Assembly (NCBI GenBank): GCA_903813345.2
Contig: CAIIXF020000012.1
Span: forward strand, 24,254,184-24,318,183
Reading direction: 5' to 3'
Origin: Owenia fusiformis
Taxonomy: Eukaryota; Annelida; Polychaeta; Sabellida; Oweniidae
Length of the DNA: 64,000 nt
Part shown: positions 34,926 to 47,600 of the stretch, in pieces
How positions within the stretch are numbered: position 1 is the stretch's first letter
Layout: the number at the start of each line of letters is the position of its first letter
Program-made: the position numbers and the translations under genes
Notes under the pieces: model-generated
Databases searched by the model: none
Seen by the model: only the letters and a program-made list of their open reading frames with translations
What the model was told of the DNA's origin: nothing

Positions 34926-36438
34926 ATCCTACACTTACAAGGAGTGTACTAAATGTATAATATCATTGCAAAATGAATTTCATGCCAAATAGAGTCAATT
35001 TGGCGGGAAATCAACAAGCAAAGTTATCGTCACAATATCCTCCGCATATTGGGTTTTCCGGAGTATATCGTCACGATATCCTCCGCCCGGAGTATATCAT
35101 CACAATATCCTCCGGTTATTCATTTTGCCAATAAATATCAAATTTATTTTTTGATGTTATTATACATTTAATACACTTAGTGTAGGATAATCAATTCTAC
35201 TAAACAAATATTTCATACTATTGAGATGAATACCTGTTCATCTTCAATGATTCTAGCAATGTGTATTCCCCGAAACCCGAAGGGCTAAGGGAATAGGCCT
35301 AGGCTACATCTTGCGATTGAAAGTGCAACAAGTGTTCACCTAAATTAGTATTATATATTCGTTTGATTATTCACTGTTATAGCCTATTCACCACTCTCTT
35401 ACTGTTGAGAATGTCTTATGAGAACAAGAATTGTTAGTTTTTTCGTAACTCTTTCAGATTTACAGTGGACGAAACTTCACACTTAGTGAAAACGCTCGTT
35501 GAATACTATAAGTTATTCAATGATTCGAGTGAAATACAGAAAATATTCTTCCCGAGAAGGTCGTATTTCACGATGCGCTAGCAGAGTGAAATACAGACGT
35601 TCAAGGGAAGAATATTTTCTGTATTTCGCGGCAATGATAAATGTACATCTTTCACAAGTGATATTCCACTGCACCATTCCATGGACTAGTTTGTCCATGA
35701 TTCCACGAAGCCCGAAGAACTAGTGGAATATCGTTTTGTGAAAGTGGCACAGAAACGAAATTGAAATACTCTATCGGCACTAAGTTTGTTTCGGCAATAA
35801 GTTTGTTCATCATCATTAGCCTATATTATTGTAATATCGCACCATTAGTATAATAAGGTTCTAAGTGGCTCAAACCATGTTTTGAGAAAAACAGGATTGA
35901 AGTTTGGGACTTTGATAACTTTTTTTCTATTTATTATTGGTCATCAAGATTTTGGGAATTGGTTAATGACATGAAACCCTGCCTTTTGGTGAATTTTTGT
36001 TAAAATTGACACCGTACATCTGTTTTTTTAAGCAAAAATCAAAATGCAAATAGAACCTTTTACTGACAAAAGCTAACCAAGTTCTTAATTGGTTGCATAT
36101 AGAACTTATTTTGCCATTCATTCCATGGGGGGGGGGAAGCATTTTGATTAGAATCAAAATACAACAATTTCATTTTGATTTCATGTTGTTTAATTAATAA
36201 CAAAATTATGAAAAAAGAAAAATATATATTTCTAAAAAAATACAAAAAGACCTAGTAAGTCCAGACATGTCATCATAAAATAAGCATCAATATCAAAATA
36301 TTGCACAATTACACTGTATCATTAAATAAAACTCTGCAATTGCAGTCTTGAAACTTACCATGCATATATATGCAAATTAATATATTTCACTGTCATCAGA
36401 AAAATATCTTAATACATATCATGTTCAGGTTTAATGTA
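34926..36438. other. Gene-free stretch rich in small palindromes
   Basis: A run of TATCCTCCG / CGGAGTATATCGTCAC repeats lies at about 35025-35115. A palindrome around CCCCGAAACCCGAAGGGCTAAGGG is at 35260-35300. An element at 35515-35640 is related to the one at 6468-6578. A further palindrome CTTTCACAAGTGATATTCCAC / GTGGAATATCGTTTTGTGAAAG spans 35648-35745. No coding region. Confidence 0.6.
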
Positions 36439-36612
36439 CAGGGTGGTCAAAACAGAACCTGAGAAAAGTTTAATAACTTGGTCAATCTTGCATATTTTGT
36501 CTTGAAGTTGAAAAACCAATAAATGAACAACATGATTCTGAAATTTCAAGGAAAATATACAAAATTGACAAAGTAATTCAACTCTTCTTCGGTTCTGTTT
36601 TTGACCACCTTG
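36439..36612. mobile_element. 174-bp MITE (CAGGGTGGTCAAAACAGAACC ends)
   Basis: Left CAGGGTGGTCAAAACAGAAC and right GGTTCTGTTTTTGACCACCTTG are inverted, with flanking TA. Same outermost design as the other CAGGGTG-type elements here but a different interior. Confidence 0.85.
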
Positions 36613-38906
36613 TATTTATAAATCCTAAACTGCTGGCAAATATAAAATATTCTTTAAAATGAAATTATCCTTATCCTTATACAAGGGTATCCTCCATACA
36701 ACAATTAACTTAATGGATCAGCAGTAATGACTCATGAAACACTTATAAGGTAATGTAATAAAATACTTTGTAAAGTTAAAAAAACAAAGAGCATGGATAT
36801 TATCTTTATCATCATATATATAAAGTTTGCTTTAACTTCCTTGTGTTTCTTATGGTGTTTCTTTTAATTAACGTTCACGTTTTGATTTCATACATTATGT
36901 GGTTTATAACTTTGGCATACACTTTCCATGTATATAATGTATAAAGAATACACTATTATGGGCATTATCTTCACTACCCCTTCATGGTTAACATTTACTT
37001 TTTACTTAATTTTCCTTATGTTTCATACAATGTTTCTTTTGCTTTCTGAATTGATTTTTTACTGTATATTTACTATAAAAATACTCTTATGGACATTATC
37101 TTTACTCTCACACTATCGCTTATGTTTGCTTGTCCAAAATTTTAATTTCTGATGTTTCTTATGCTGTTTCCTCTTTCTAGTTTTAATTCTAGTTTTTTTT
37201 GTTGACATTTATACAGAATAAATCATATCATTTCATGAAAAACGGTGACCTTGTCCTACAGAAATTGAGATTATGTTTAACAGCAAGTTCGCACAGCGAT
37301 CTGTATAGCACATGCTCTAGGAAATTGATTCTACTTTCAATAGACACCAAACACATCTTTGTCGATAGAATAATGAAAAGGCCTTAGGGTCCCAACCTCC
37401 TTTGTTTACATTTACAAAAACGTGGAAAATGACAAAAGTTGTTCAAAATTTTTTAAATTTAAAACTCCTGAAACCGATTTCACTTGCCAGCTACAGATAC
37501 TTTAGTCTTTCAAGTATTGAACATGTCAATTTGGTTTGTAATATCTCCAAATAAACAATTTCAACATTTTAAAAAACTCGATGCTTGTCCACGTGTTAAT
37601 TATTATTGGTTTTATGTCACATGACCAAATGTTAAGTTCTGATTGGTCAAGAGCTGAAGTTAATTAGAACCTTATAATACCAGCTACAACTGTCATTGTC
37701 TAAGGAACTTTTTCATTTAAATTTGATTGGATAAGAGTTAGAACCTTCTTATACATAGTTTATAGTAAATCAAATGGACTTACACCCTTTTGATATTGAG
37801 AAAAGCATATTTAGAGCAAAGATGGAAGTTTGTCGTTGATTTCATTGGAAAGAGCATGCCCAAATTAGTCAATATGCAAAGTTACAGCATTTTTCTCAAA
37901 ATGTCACTTAGAACCTTATTATACTAATGGTGCGATATAGTAGGCCTACTTTGTCACAATGTAAAGCCCGATTTGGTAACAAGCACATCCTAATTGGACA
38001 ATAAATTTAGAGTTACACTCCTTATTAGTGTAAAAACTAATCAGTTACTATTAATATAAAAAAACTTTAAAATCAACTTTCGCCCTTGTTTCAAATTGAA
38101 TGACATGTGGATCTGACATAGTCAGCTTTCTAACGGTACCTGGTTTGCAAATGCATATATTCAAAGTCGAACTTTCCTTCCATTTTTATTTTTACTTTTC
38201 TGCATTATATCGAATATCGATCGTGTTATATATTTATACATTTAAACCCTGCATGGAGGTAAGCACTACGCTTGTATCAACCCCGCGTCCGACGCCTTTT
38301 CCCATGGCCGAAAACCCAAGAAAAAATGTTTCCAAATATTTGAATTTCAAAGTTAATAAACAATTTTAAACAAAATCTGATTTTGTATGTGAATTTTAAA
38401 CAATATTTCTCTGACAGTTTTTTTCATTTTTCATAATGAAAATCATTATTCCGCATCTAGTCTATTACCATTTGAAACTCCTATTGTATGTCCGATCACC
38501 AGCAGAATAATATAACAATCTAAACGCATCATCATGAAATCACAACTTGTTTATAAAATCCTAGATTTTCCCGTAGAAAAAATAAAATGCTTCTTGTCTT
38601 TTTGCATCCTCCTAAGCAGGTGTCCAGAATCCGTACCTCCTTCTTCCCCCTGCTATGAACAGTTAGCATTTCCCCGATTAAGAACTCGTAATTTGATTGG
38701 CTGTTTTGCTGCAACTTTTTTCTTATTTCTTTCAAATAAAATCTTCTGTATCGAAGAAACGCTATTCAATAATTTCCAAGACAGTAAGCTTACGTATGAA
38801 ATGTGTTGTTATCAACGTTATTGAGTTCAATGAACGGATACAACGGGGCTTCAATAATCTATTAACAATTCGACATGAATCAATTTCCAAATTAATTCTT
38901 CTTGAC
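36613..38906. other. AT-rich stretch without recognisable gene
   Basis: The short frames (36928-37387, 38100-38369, 38532-38996) show no domain, no consistent splice signals and no repeat structure. I see nothing to annotate. Confidence 0.5.
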
Positions 38907-39953
38907 GCACACCGGAATAGCCTAACAACGGTAAAGTCAGATACCGTTGTCACAAATGGCGGACATAACCGTCGCTTCAACTGTTTAATCACTTAGTCCT
39001 CGTTTCATGGGATTTTATAGTCGCTAATTCTGTGCGTGTATTAAGCTCTTCTGATAATGTATCATATGAAATCCCATTTTCGATCAAATTGGGTCTTTAA
39101 TCGCCACAATATAGCGTTTTCGATATCGTGAATGGCAACGGAATCTGAATTTGAGTAATTTAGAAAGACAACGGCATATATGGTAATTACAGTGTCCGTT
39201 GTCCCGTATCTCATTTTGATCGGTTAAATTATAGACTTTATTTCGGTGGTAGAACATTATAACTGTACAATGAGTATTAAGACACTTAGACTGATTGTTG
39301 TTCCATAGGAATTTAGTCTAGGTGCTCTATTAAGGATATACCAGTGTAACCTCCGAAAAAATCGACCATTTTCAATCTCAACGAAACTAAGTTTTTATTA
39401 TAGACCTAGATGTAGCGATCCGAAAAATGTAATAAAAAAGGTAGGTCAACGGATTAGTTTTTTTCATGAGAAGCTTCTGAAAATAGGTGTGACGTTATAA
39501 TCATTTGAACATTTGAGGCGCCATTGATTCCAAAGCAAAAAAACATATTTTCCTGTATTTCGTCGATAAAAATGATGATTTAGGGACTATTGACGATTTT
39601 TTCGAGCCTAGATAAACTTCCTTTATACATAATTACATTGATTCGAATATTGGTACACTCAGGACATTTTTTCTTACTTTTTTCACTTAAAGTGTCACCC
39701 CTACCCCAACAATATTTGTGAATTTTTGTAACGTTTTTCCATTAAAATTATATCTTTTTCATTTTCGCATTTTGACACGTTTTGAATCGAAAATTACGCA
39801 AATTTCCCATGGATTGTGGTATTTCTTTTATTTGCTTATTCTAAAAAAGGTGTTCTCGTGTTTATTTTGATATAAAAAAAACATAGGGTCAACGGTCTGT
39901 TTTACGCTTGAAAATGCCGTTGAAGATTGGTGTGCTTTAACAATGATACAAAA

Positions 39954-41245
39954 CACGGTGTATAACCCAAACGCTCCTACGTGCACGACGGAGCGTTACA
40001 TTTACGCGGAAACGCTCCGGAGCGAAATAAAATGGCGGCTAATGAAGATTCTACTATGCCCTAAGTATTGTTTCTCTCGTTTCTCTTACATATCATATGT
40101 CATGGTGAAATATTATGTACCATTCGATGAACAATACCGTGAGCAAAGATCTAATTTATTCAACTTCTGGTGGTATACTCTTATTTGCTTGATCAAAGCT
40201 CCGTAGTGTAGATCGAACGAATCTGAAGATGACGATTTGACCACAAATTACGAATTAAACTAGTATTTCTATGAAAACGTTAATCTTTCTGTTTAAGTAG
40301 TAGATCACAAACTCGTATATTCTCATTTCCTAAAATCCCAGTCCAAATCCATTACTTGTTCTCGAGAAATCGCTTGTTTTCCTCGAAACGCTCCGTCGAT
40401 TTAGACCACAATTTTAGAAACGCTCTTACCATTTTGTTTTGATATCATTTACAGATTATTAGAGAAGAGTTCCGAATCGAATCTATCTCTCAAAAACGTG
40501 TTGTACTTGTTAGGCAAATTGAAACATCTGAACCTGGTGGTGCTAAACGTGCAACTAGCTGATTAAAGCCTATACATTAGATGATGGCATGCCTACATAT
40601 GTGCTAAATCATAAAACTATAGAAAAAACGAAAAGTTATATGTGAATTAATCTTTCTTCTATTGATGCCAAGGGGTATAATAGATCTTTTCTTTCTCTTC
40701 CTGAAAAGGAAAGGCAAGCTATTTATTTTCTTAACTGATCTAGACTACCGGAGTGTTTCCAATTCACTGTGTTAACCAGATCGGAGCGTTTCTTGAATAT
40801 GAGAATGTCATCATTTTTAAGACTGGATTTTCGGTCATCAAATCACTATTACGATAATGTATGGTGCGTTGAAGCATTGGAATTTGACTAAAATATACGT
40901 TGGTGCTCTAATCTTGGCTCAACTAATCACATGTATCGACAAAAGGGGTTTTGACCGGTAGAATGACAAATACGTTTTTGAATTTTGATAACTATACTGC
41001 TTCGTACAGCTCTTCCTAATTGCTTCAAACGTCAACAGCCAGCCACGTACAACATGAATATCACACCCATCGAATGGTATACTCGAAATATGTAACTCAT
41101 ACCTCTAATTCCCATTATTGGGGAAATTGTCAGACGGCTCATCATTCCCGCCAGACAGTTTTCCTACTCCGGAGCGTTTCTTTGTTTAATTTCAGTAATG
41201 AAACGCTCCGTCGTGCATGTAGGAGCGTTTGGGTTATACACCGTG
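39954..41245. mobile_element. 1.29-kb TIR element with ACGCTCC subterminal repeats
   Basis: Ends CACGGTGTATAACCCAAACG and CGTTTGGGTTATACACCGTG are perfect inverses, flanked by CAAAA on both sides (a 5-bp target duplication). AAACGCTCCG / CGGAGCGTTT motifs recur through the interior (near 40010, 40385, 40788, 41168, 41201). Short frames at each end are repeat-derived. Superfamily not assigned. Confidence 0.85.
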
Positions 41246-41509
41246 CAAAAGCCAATGGTCAATTCGCGTCATAATTTAACTAAATATATGACGTCTTTCT
41301 CAAGAATTAACAAAATCGACTGCTCAGAAAAACATAAACTCGCTAAGTCCACATGATAAACATCATTCCAAAATATTATAAACTATGAATAAATTGAGGG
41401 CTAGATGCCCCAGTAAGACATTCATTCAATAAACGATGATTTAAAATGGCTAATAATAGCCATATTTGACTCCTATTCTAATATGCTAATATTTCTGTTC
41501 ATTTTTCGG

Positions 41510-41780
41510 GAAAGGATAACGTTACATTTGAGATTAACAATTGCGAAAACTCAACATGTTCTGTCTTAATGAACTGTACATTCCCTGTGCATTCCTCAAC
41601 CCGAGGTCCCCACTCATGTAAAGCTGTCGGATTTGAGCAAGATACGTCTACTGAATGTAGTACACGAATAATGTGTTTTTGTGAACGGCTATGGACGTTT
41701 TTCGCATTGTATCCGGCATGTCCGATCATGGTCGTTAATACCCACTGGGGTAATATTTTTAACTGGTAACTATAATTATA
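41510..41780 (-). other. Possible orphan coding exon, unidentified
   Basis: A minus-strand frame stays open over about 400 bp. Its later part reads LKILPQWVLTTMIGHAGYNA, then SVDVSCSNPTALHEWGPRVE and ECTGNVQF. It is preceded by a possible acceptor (AATTATAG...ACCAG) and followed by a weak GTAACG donor in phase 0, which does not fit the phase-1 entry needed by the lectin exon at 34710. I do not recognise it. It sits inside the 38907-42714 element and may be transposon-derived or chance. Confidence 0.25.
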
Positions 41781-42714
41781 AAAAATATAGAATAATAATA
41801 TAAATTGAACAAAGGTTTGAATGGCTTGGTTCAAATGTTTGATGGTATTTGTTTTGACAGGAAGGAAAACGAAACAAGGTAATGATTTCAATAGAAATAC
41901 ATATAAATGAATGTTCATGCACGGACTTTAAGTGTCCGTGGTTCATGTAATAAGTGTATATTCGTGTGACACTATAATAAATATTTAACTAACTAACTAA
42001 CTAACTGTATACATGAATTATAGAAATTCCAAACTGAATGTGAATACTGTATTTTACAGTTGCCTTTTGATATTAAATACCCCTGGTCAATACATAGGCT
42101 ATAGACTATAACTTAATGAAAACTCATAGACTGTAGCGAAATAAGAAGCAAGTTACAAATTAGATTTGTCGTGTTTGTAATACATGGGCACATACACATA
42201 TACTGCTGAGATAAACGAAAGAAACGGACACGAAACTGGAATGAAACAAGAATACAAAAAATTACTGAATTATTTGGAAGAATTGATGACGTATAGTTCA
42301 TTTGTTTGTTTATTTGTTGATGGGGCAATATGACACTGACGTCACAGATAATGGTATCATATTCCGAGAACCCATTAACAAAAGTGTTATATGACGTCAT
42401 GATAAAACAACATTGAAAATGAGAATCTCTTAGTTGCTATGGATTACTATGTCGTAAAGCGTCATATATCGTCATTCTGCGTCCTTGATATTTAATACAG
42501 AACACTTGTCAAACGTGAAGTTAACAAACGAGCTTTTCATAGAGGTGTTAATTTTCTATTTCTGTAATTTAAAAATATATCACCATTGTCGTAAGGGTTA
42601 CACTGGTATATCCTTAAACATACAGTTCATGAAATCTAATCGAAGCGACGGTTATGTCCGCCATTTGTGACAACGGTATCTGACTGTACCGTTGTCAGGC
42701 TATTCCGGGGTGTG

Positions 42715-44421
42715 ATTGGATCGTTCGCAAAGCTGGACAAAATAACCCATATTGATTTCCATGAAAGGAATTTTTTCAATAAATAATCACAATATGGTTG
42801 TTTAATTATCAATTTCCTTTATTTCTTTCATGACCTCTCTGACCTATACTCTTTCAAGTTTTCAATGATTTTTGTTGGTTAGGTAAGAACTATCGTTTAT
42901 GCTTTCTATGTTTGTACTCTTCGCGTGACAACCTTCACTTTGCTGTTAACCCTCTTTCGATAATCGCTTTGTTGTGTCATCAGACTATATCCCCTCTTTG
43001 CGATACGTCTCTTAGATTGTATTCGCGAATGCAACTGTGATTTTTCACCCGGACAATACGATTTTTCGAGTATATATGATTTTTTCACGAGACAATACGA
43101 TTTTTCGACATACGATTTTCAGAGGGACAATACGATTTTATTTGCAAGGGACAACAGTAGTATTATGGAATAAAGAAAACATATTGAATTCATGATGTTG
43201 TATTTAATGTATTTATTGTCAGAATACAGTCGAGATTAGAGAAAGCTGTTCAATCTCTGTTGCGGCGAAAAGAACAGCACGATACAAAAATGTTGATTTG
43301 TCCTAACTATAGCCAAAAACCTCTGAATCTTTTATGAAATGGTGGTCATTTTGACAATAGGCAATAGTCTTTTTCAATAAACCCCGTCACATGTTGGTAC
43401 ATTAAAGAAGCTATGATAGATTGATGATGTCATTGGTTGTACTTTTTCAAAATTAGCAATAAGCTTATTCTATTTTTGATCGGAGAGATTGTTACCTTCA
43501 ACCAATGACATCATCAATCTAGCCAATATATCATACATTCCTTGATGCATCAACTGCAAGGGTTAATTGGAAAGGTCCATTTTGAAAGTTTTCTCTGATA
43601 AAGATCCGCTATGGCTGCAAAAATGAATACCATGTATCAGTGTATTGTAATGACTTTAGTATGAATGAAATAATGTCCCGTGAGTTTGTGCTTTAGAATT
43701 ATGATCATGATTCCTGGACAGTGTTTCTTTTTTAAACATTCGATCATTATTTGAAATGTTTGGGGTTGTTTTCCTTAGGACTGCTCTTCTTAAAGAGAGA
43801 ATCAGATATAGCGAGCAGGCTAAACAAAAAATTGTTTCAATTTTAGAATATTTTTGGCTCATGTCATTCCTTGTCATGTCTATTTTCTAAAAATCACAAA
43901 AATGCATACTTTATTCCAGGAAAATTAAAGATTTTTACAATAATGTATTATTTTTCTATAAGAAGGGTTACCATTCTTATTATTTGGGAGAATTTAAACA
44001 TTTTTCACTCATTTTTGCACTTTGAATCATTAATAACTTCACCAATTTATAACATATTGTGAATCTTTTGGGAGATATTGTATTTGACATAGTAGGGAAT
44101 AGATTGGTAGGTCAATTATACATGTTGCTTGTAATTTTGTCACCCCCTATAGATCAGATTCTGCCTTTAATATTGGATGTTTCTTTTTAACTGTGCTTTG
44201 TACAATGTTTTTTGTTCTTTTCCTTAAGGTGTAAGGCACATGTGCTTGCAAATGCATGATACAAATTTTAACACCATGATGTGTTTAAGCCTAAACACAA
44301 GATAGGATATTGTTGTTTGTTAATCAAAAGGGATCTTTGAATATGGTTTAAACAAACAAGACAAGTAGGTCTTAAATTGTGTTATTTTTATATTTTAAAA
44401 GATCTAATTTCTCTATTTTAC
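42715..44421. other. Intergenic stretch downstream of DDX55
   Basis: A degenerate ACAATACGATTTTT repeat runs over about 43040-43145. A small inverted repeat, TTGATGATGTCATTGGTTG / CAACCAATGACATCATCAA, lies near 43420-43517. The region should hold the DDX55 3' UTR just below 44422; I did not find a clean AATAAA close to the stop. No gene seen. Confidence 0.5.
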
Positions 44422-44628
44422 TCATACGTCTTCAATAAATTCTGTTTCAAAGTCCTCTTCTGACATTTTCCCTCTTTTGAATTTCTTTACAAGTTGTGCA
44501 TCTTTAGCCAAATCGTCAAGTTCTGTTTCATTGAATTCCATTTTTCTTTTTTTCAAGTCCCGTTTTTCTTTCCTCCTCTGTTTCTTATCTTTTCGCTCTT
44601 TTTCTTTGGCCCATGGTTTATTTTCTGG
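44422..44628 (-). CDS. DDX55: DDX55 terminal exon, Lys-rich tail
   Basis: It opens [17 protein letters not shown] after a TTTCAG acceptor and ends with TGA at 44422-44424. It has the basic nuclear/nucleolar-type stretch and the acidic LDDLAKD...[14 protein letters not shown] end conserved in DDX55 homologues. Confidence 0.95.
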   Translation of the reverse strand, partial: PENKPWAKEKERKDKKQRRKEKRDLKKRKMEFNETELDDLAKDAQLVKKFKRGKMSEEDFETEFIEDV

Positions 44629-47600
44629 CTGAAATTCAAAAAAGGTTTAACCTAACAATTTCAAGTAAGATTAAACATTCACTCAGTGAATAATAATGCC
44701 TCAGTCACGTTAGATCTTCAGTAGACTTACGGCGGTCGTAGCTTCCCAAAATCGAGAAAAATATGCAGTATAAAATATAAGGATAAGCAGTATGATGTAG
44801 ATTTTCTATATCGATTTTGTGAAGCTACATCTGCCGCACGGCCACCAGAGAGCAAATGTGACTGAGGCTTTAATATTCAATATTATTCAGAGTAATTTTA
44901 TTTTCATTGAGTGGTGAGCACTTAAAGCGGCAACTGAGTAAATCCCAATGTCTACATCTATTGACGCTATACATACCTTATTTTTGCTGATACTCCCCAA
45001 AAATTATTGAAGTTTTAGTAGTTTTCTCCAGAAAAAAATAATGTACACAAAATATTGACAAATGAGAACTGCCTACTGAACTTGAGTAGGAGGGACTATA
45101 ATTACTCTCATTTACCTTAATGGTTTTAAACTTCTTTTTGCCAGGCATCTCTCCTGTTTCTTGGAATATCTTGAGTTTGCTCTGTCTCTGTTTCTCTCTC
45201 ATCTTGTCTCTGAAACATTTAGTGAATTACCCTGTAAATATGCCCGGTGTGAAAGAAATGATGGTCCCCGAAGGGATTAAGGTCCCTTTCCTTAACAACC
45301 CTTATTGGCCCTGATTGTGTATAAGATAATGAGGGAAAGAGTTGTATTTAGGTCACCATATAAATCAATGGAAAGTAGGACCATAATTTGATAGGACCTC
45401 CCAGTCCTCCCACCCTTTTACACCGGTTTAGACATGTTAGAGGAGATGGATAGACTTATAGCAGCATTTCTAAGAGACCCTTTAATCAAAAGATGTCTAA
45501 AATGACTACTTTCACTGATGTCAAAAACATAAAAGTGTATTTCCACAACTAAGAATTCAATGCTCTAAATTATATCCACTAAAACTGACTACATGTACAT
45601 GGCTACAATGTCTAGTCATTTATTTCACATTGAAGGGTGAGACTTTACAAACGTTCAGGTGAAATACAATATACGATAATTTTGAAACTGCTGTTATATA
45701 TTTATGAGGAAATAATACTGGGAGAACCAATGTACTACAGTAAATGTATTATCATATTGACTGCACATACAGACCACAAATGATTTCATTTATTGCAATA
45801 TGAATAAGACAACATTCGGGTACATCCGATTGTGTTAATAAATTCTGTGATCACATATAATATTCAGGTATTTATGGAATAACATTCATGACTTATTTAG
45901 TGATTTTCAACCTACTTAGACCATGGAATGGGTGGAACTCAGTGTTCGTGTACCTGTTTCTTATGACTTACTTTTCCATGAATTATATAAATGTCAATGG
46001 AATCTTTCACAGGGAAAAAATCCTTAAAACATAATTGATGCAAAATTGAGAATGTGGAATAAAAGATTCATCATGTGTTCTTTGAAAATAAAAGGAAGTA
46101 ATGCGCTCGCCATTATGATCTCCCGATAAAAAATTAATTCATCTGATCTAATTTTCAAAATGAGTATACTGCTTTTATTACTACATCTTGTACACATAAC
46201 ACTATCAGGAGATAGTGATCATTCACAATGAACAATAATTTTGTCACAGTCACCAGGGAAATAATACGTATTAAAAACAATTTCAGAAACAAAGGACTTC
46301 ACAAACTTTCATGTATAGATAATTCAGTTTTGATTGGACTCAGTCTTTGAAGTAAAGGCAAAATGGGACTTGATTGTTAAAGACAATGCACGATAATTTT
46401 GTAAAACAGTCACCTGGGAAATAATACGTATTAAAAACAATTTCGGAAACAAAGGACTTCACAAACTTTCATGTATAGATTATTTATTGGACTCAGTCAA
46501 TAATACGTATTAAAAACAATTTCAGAAACAAAGGACTTCACAAACTTTCATGTATAGATAATTCAGTTTTGATTGGACTCAGTCTTTGAAGTAAAGGCAA
46601 AATGGGACTTGATTGTCAAAGACAATGCACAATAATTTTGATTGGGAAATAATAAGCATTGAAAACAATTTCGGAAACAAAGGACTTCACAAACTTTCAT
46701 GTATAATTCATTCCTTTTTGATTGGACTCGAGTATTTGAAGTAAAGGCAAAATGAGACTTGATTGTTAAAGACAGTCTAAGTCAAACAAAAGTGTGCCAA
46801 AATTTAACGAAATTCCTATAAAGGTCAAACCACTTGTTTCACCAATGATTTCAAGGCAAAGAAGTATTGATGAAAATGAAAACTACTGTATGTAACTAGA
46901 AGTAACTTTCTTTTAAAGGACCACGGACGGTTTCGAAAAAGATTTCACACAGTCATATGTTGGATTTTTGGCTATTTTCTGTCGAATTGAATAGGTGCAT
47001 ATGTTAGGCCAATGCATTAACTCCAGGACAAGCAGTCATAAAGATGATAAAATAATTTTGACTTTGAGACTGGGAAGGTGCAAACACCCCATCAACATGT
47101 TTTTTCTGTAATGATTTCACACCTGTTTTTTCAATGTTTGATGCACAATATATTGCATTTTGAGACACGGTTAACATCTTAAAAGGAAAATAGGATTCAT
47201 TATTAAGCAGTGGTTTTAAAGATGAGTGCTTGATCTCAAGTTAATGCATTGGCCTAACATGTGCACCTGTTCAAATCCCCAATAAATAGCTAAAATCCAA
47301 CATATGACAGTTTGCAATCTGTTGTAACACTTTCCGTGGTCCTTTCTATAATTACTATTATGACCAAATGAACACCTTTTGCTATTTTACCATATCTAGT
47401 GATGCTTGCAAAAACACATACATTGTACACTGTTTTAACACTTTATACTCAAATATTTTAATGATTTATCCCACTAACCAAGAAACACAAGTAGCCAAAG
47501 GACCATGTTTTTCATCAAAGTTGAGAAGAGTCAATGGCATTTGGCATTCTTATTCATTGAATTAATGAAAGGGGCACAAAACTCTTAGTTTTAGAGTGAT

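Larger units (their letters stand above)
38907..42714. mobile_element. ~3.8-kb inverted-repeat element containing a second element
   Basis: Left end CCGGAATAGCCTAACAACGG...CAAATGGCGGACATAACCGT (38912-38975) is inverted at the right end (42645-42710). A further shared block, AAGGATATACCAGTGTAACC, lies at 39334-39353 (left) and inverted near 42598-42618 (right); the left side has about 300 bp extra between the two blocks. It holds the complete 39954-41245 element. Near the right end is an AATAAATATTTAACTAACTAACTAAC tract (41968-42006). No transposase recognised. Confidence 0.7.

Noticed and set aside
46070-46780. Possible extra DDX55 exon between 45209 and 48806
   Set aside because: The flanking exons join in phase and match the DDX55 order without a gap; the interval is tandem repeat.
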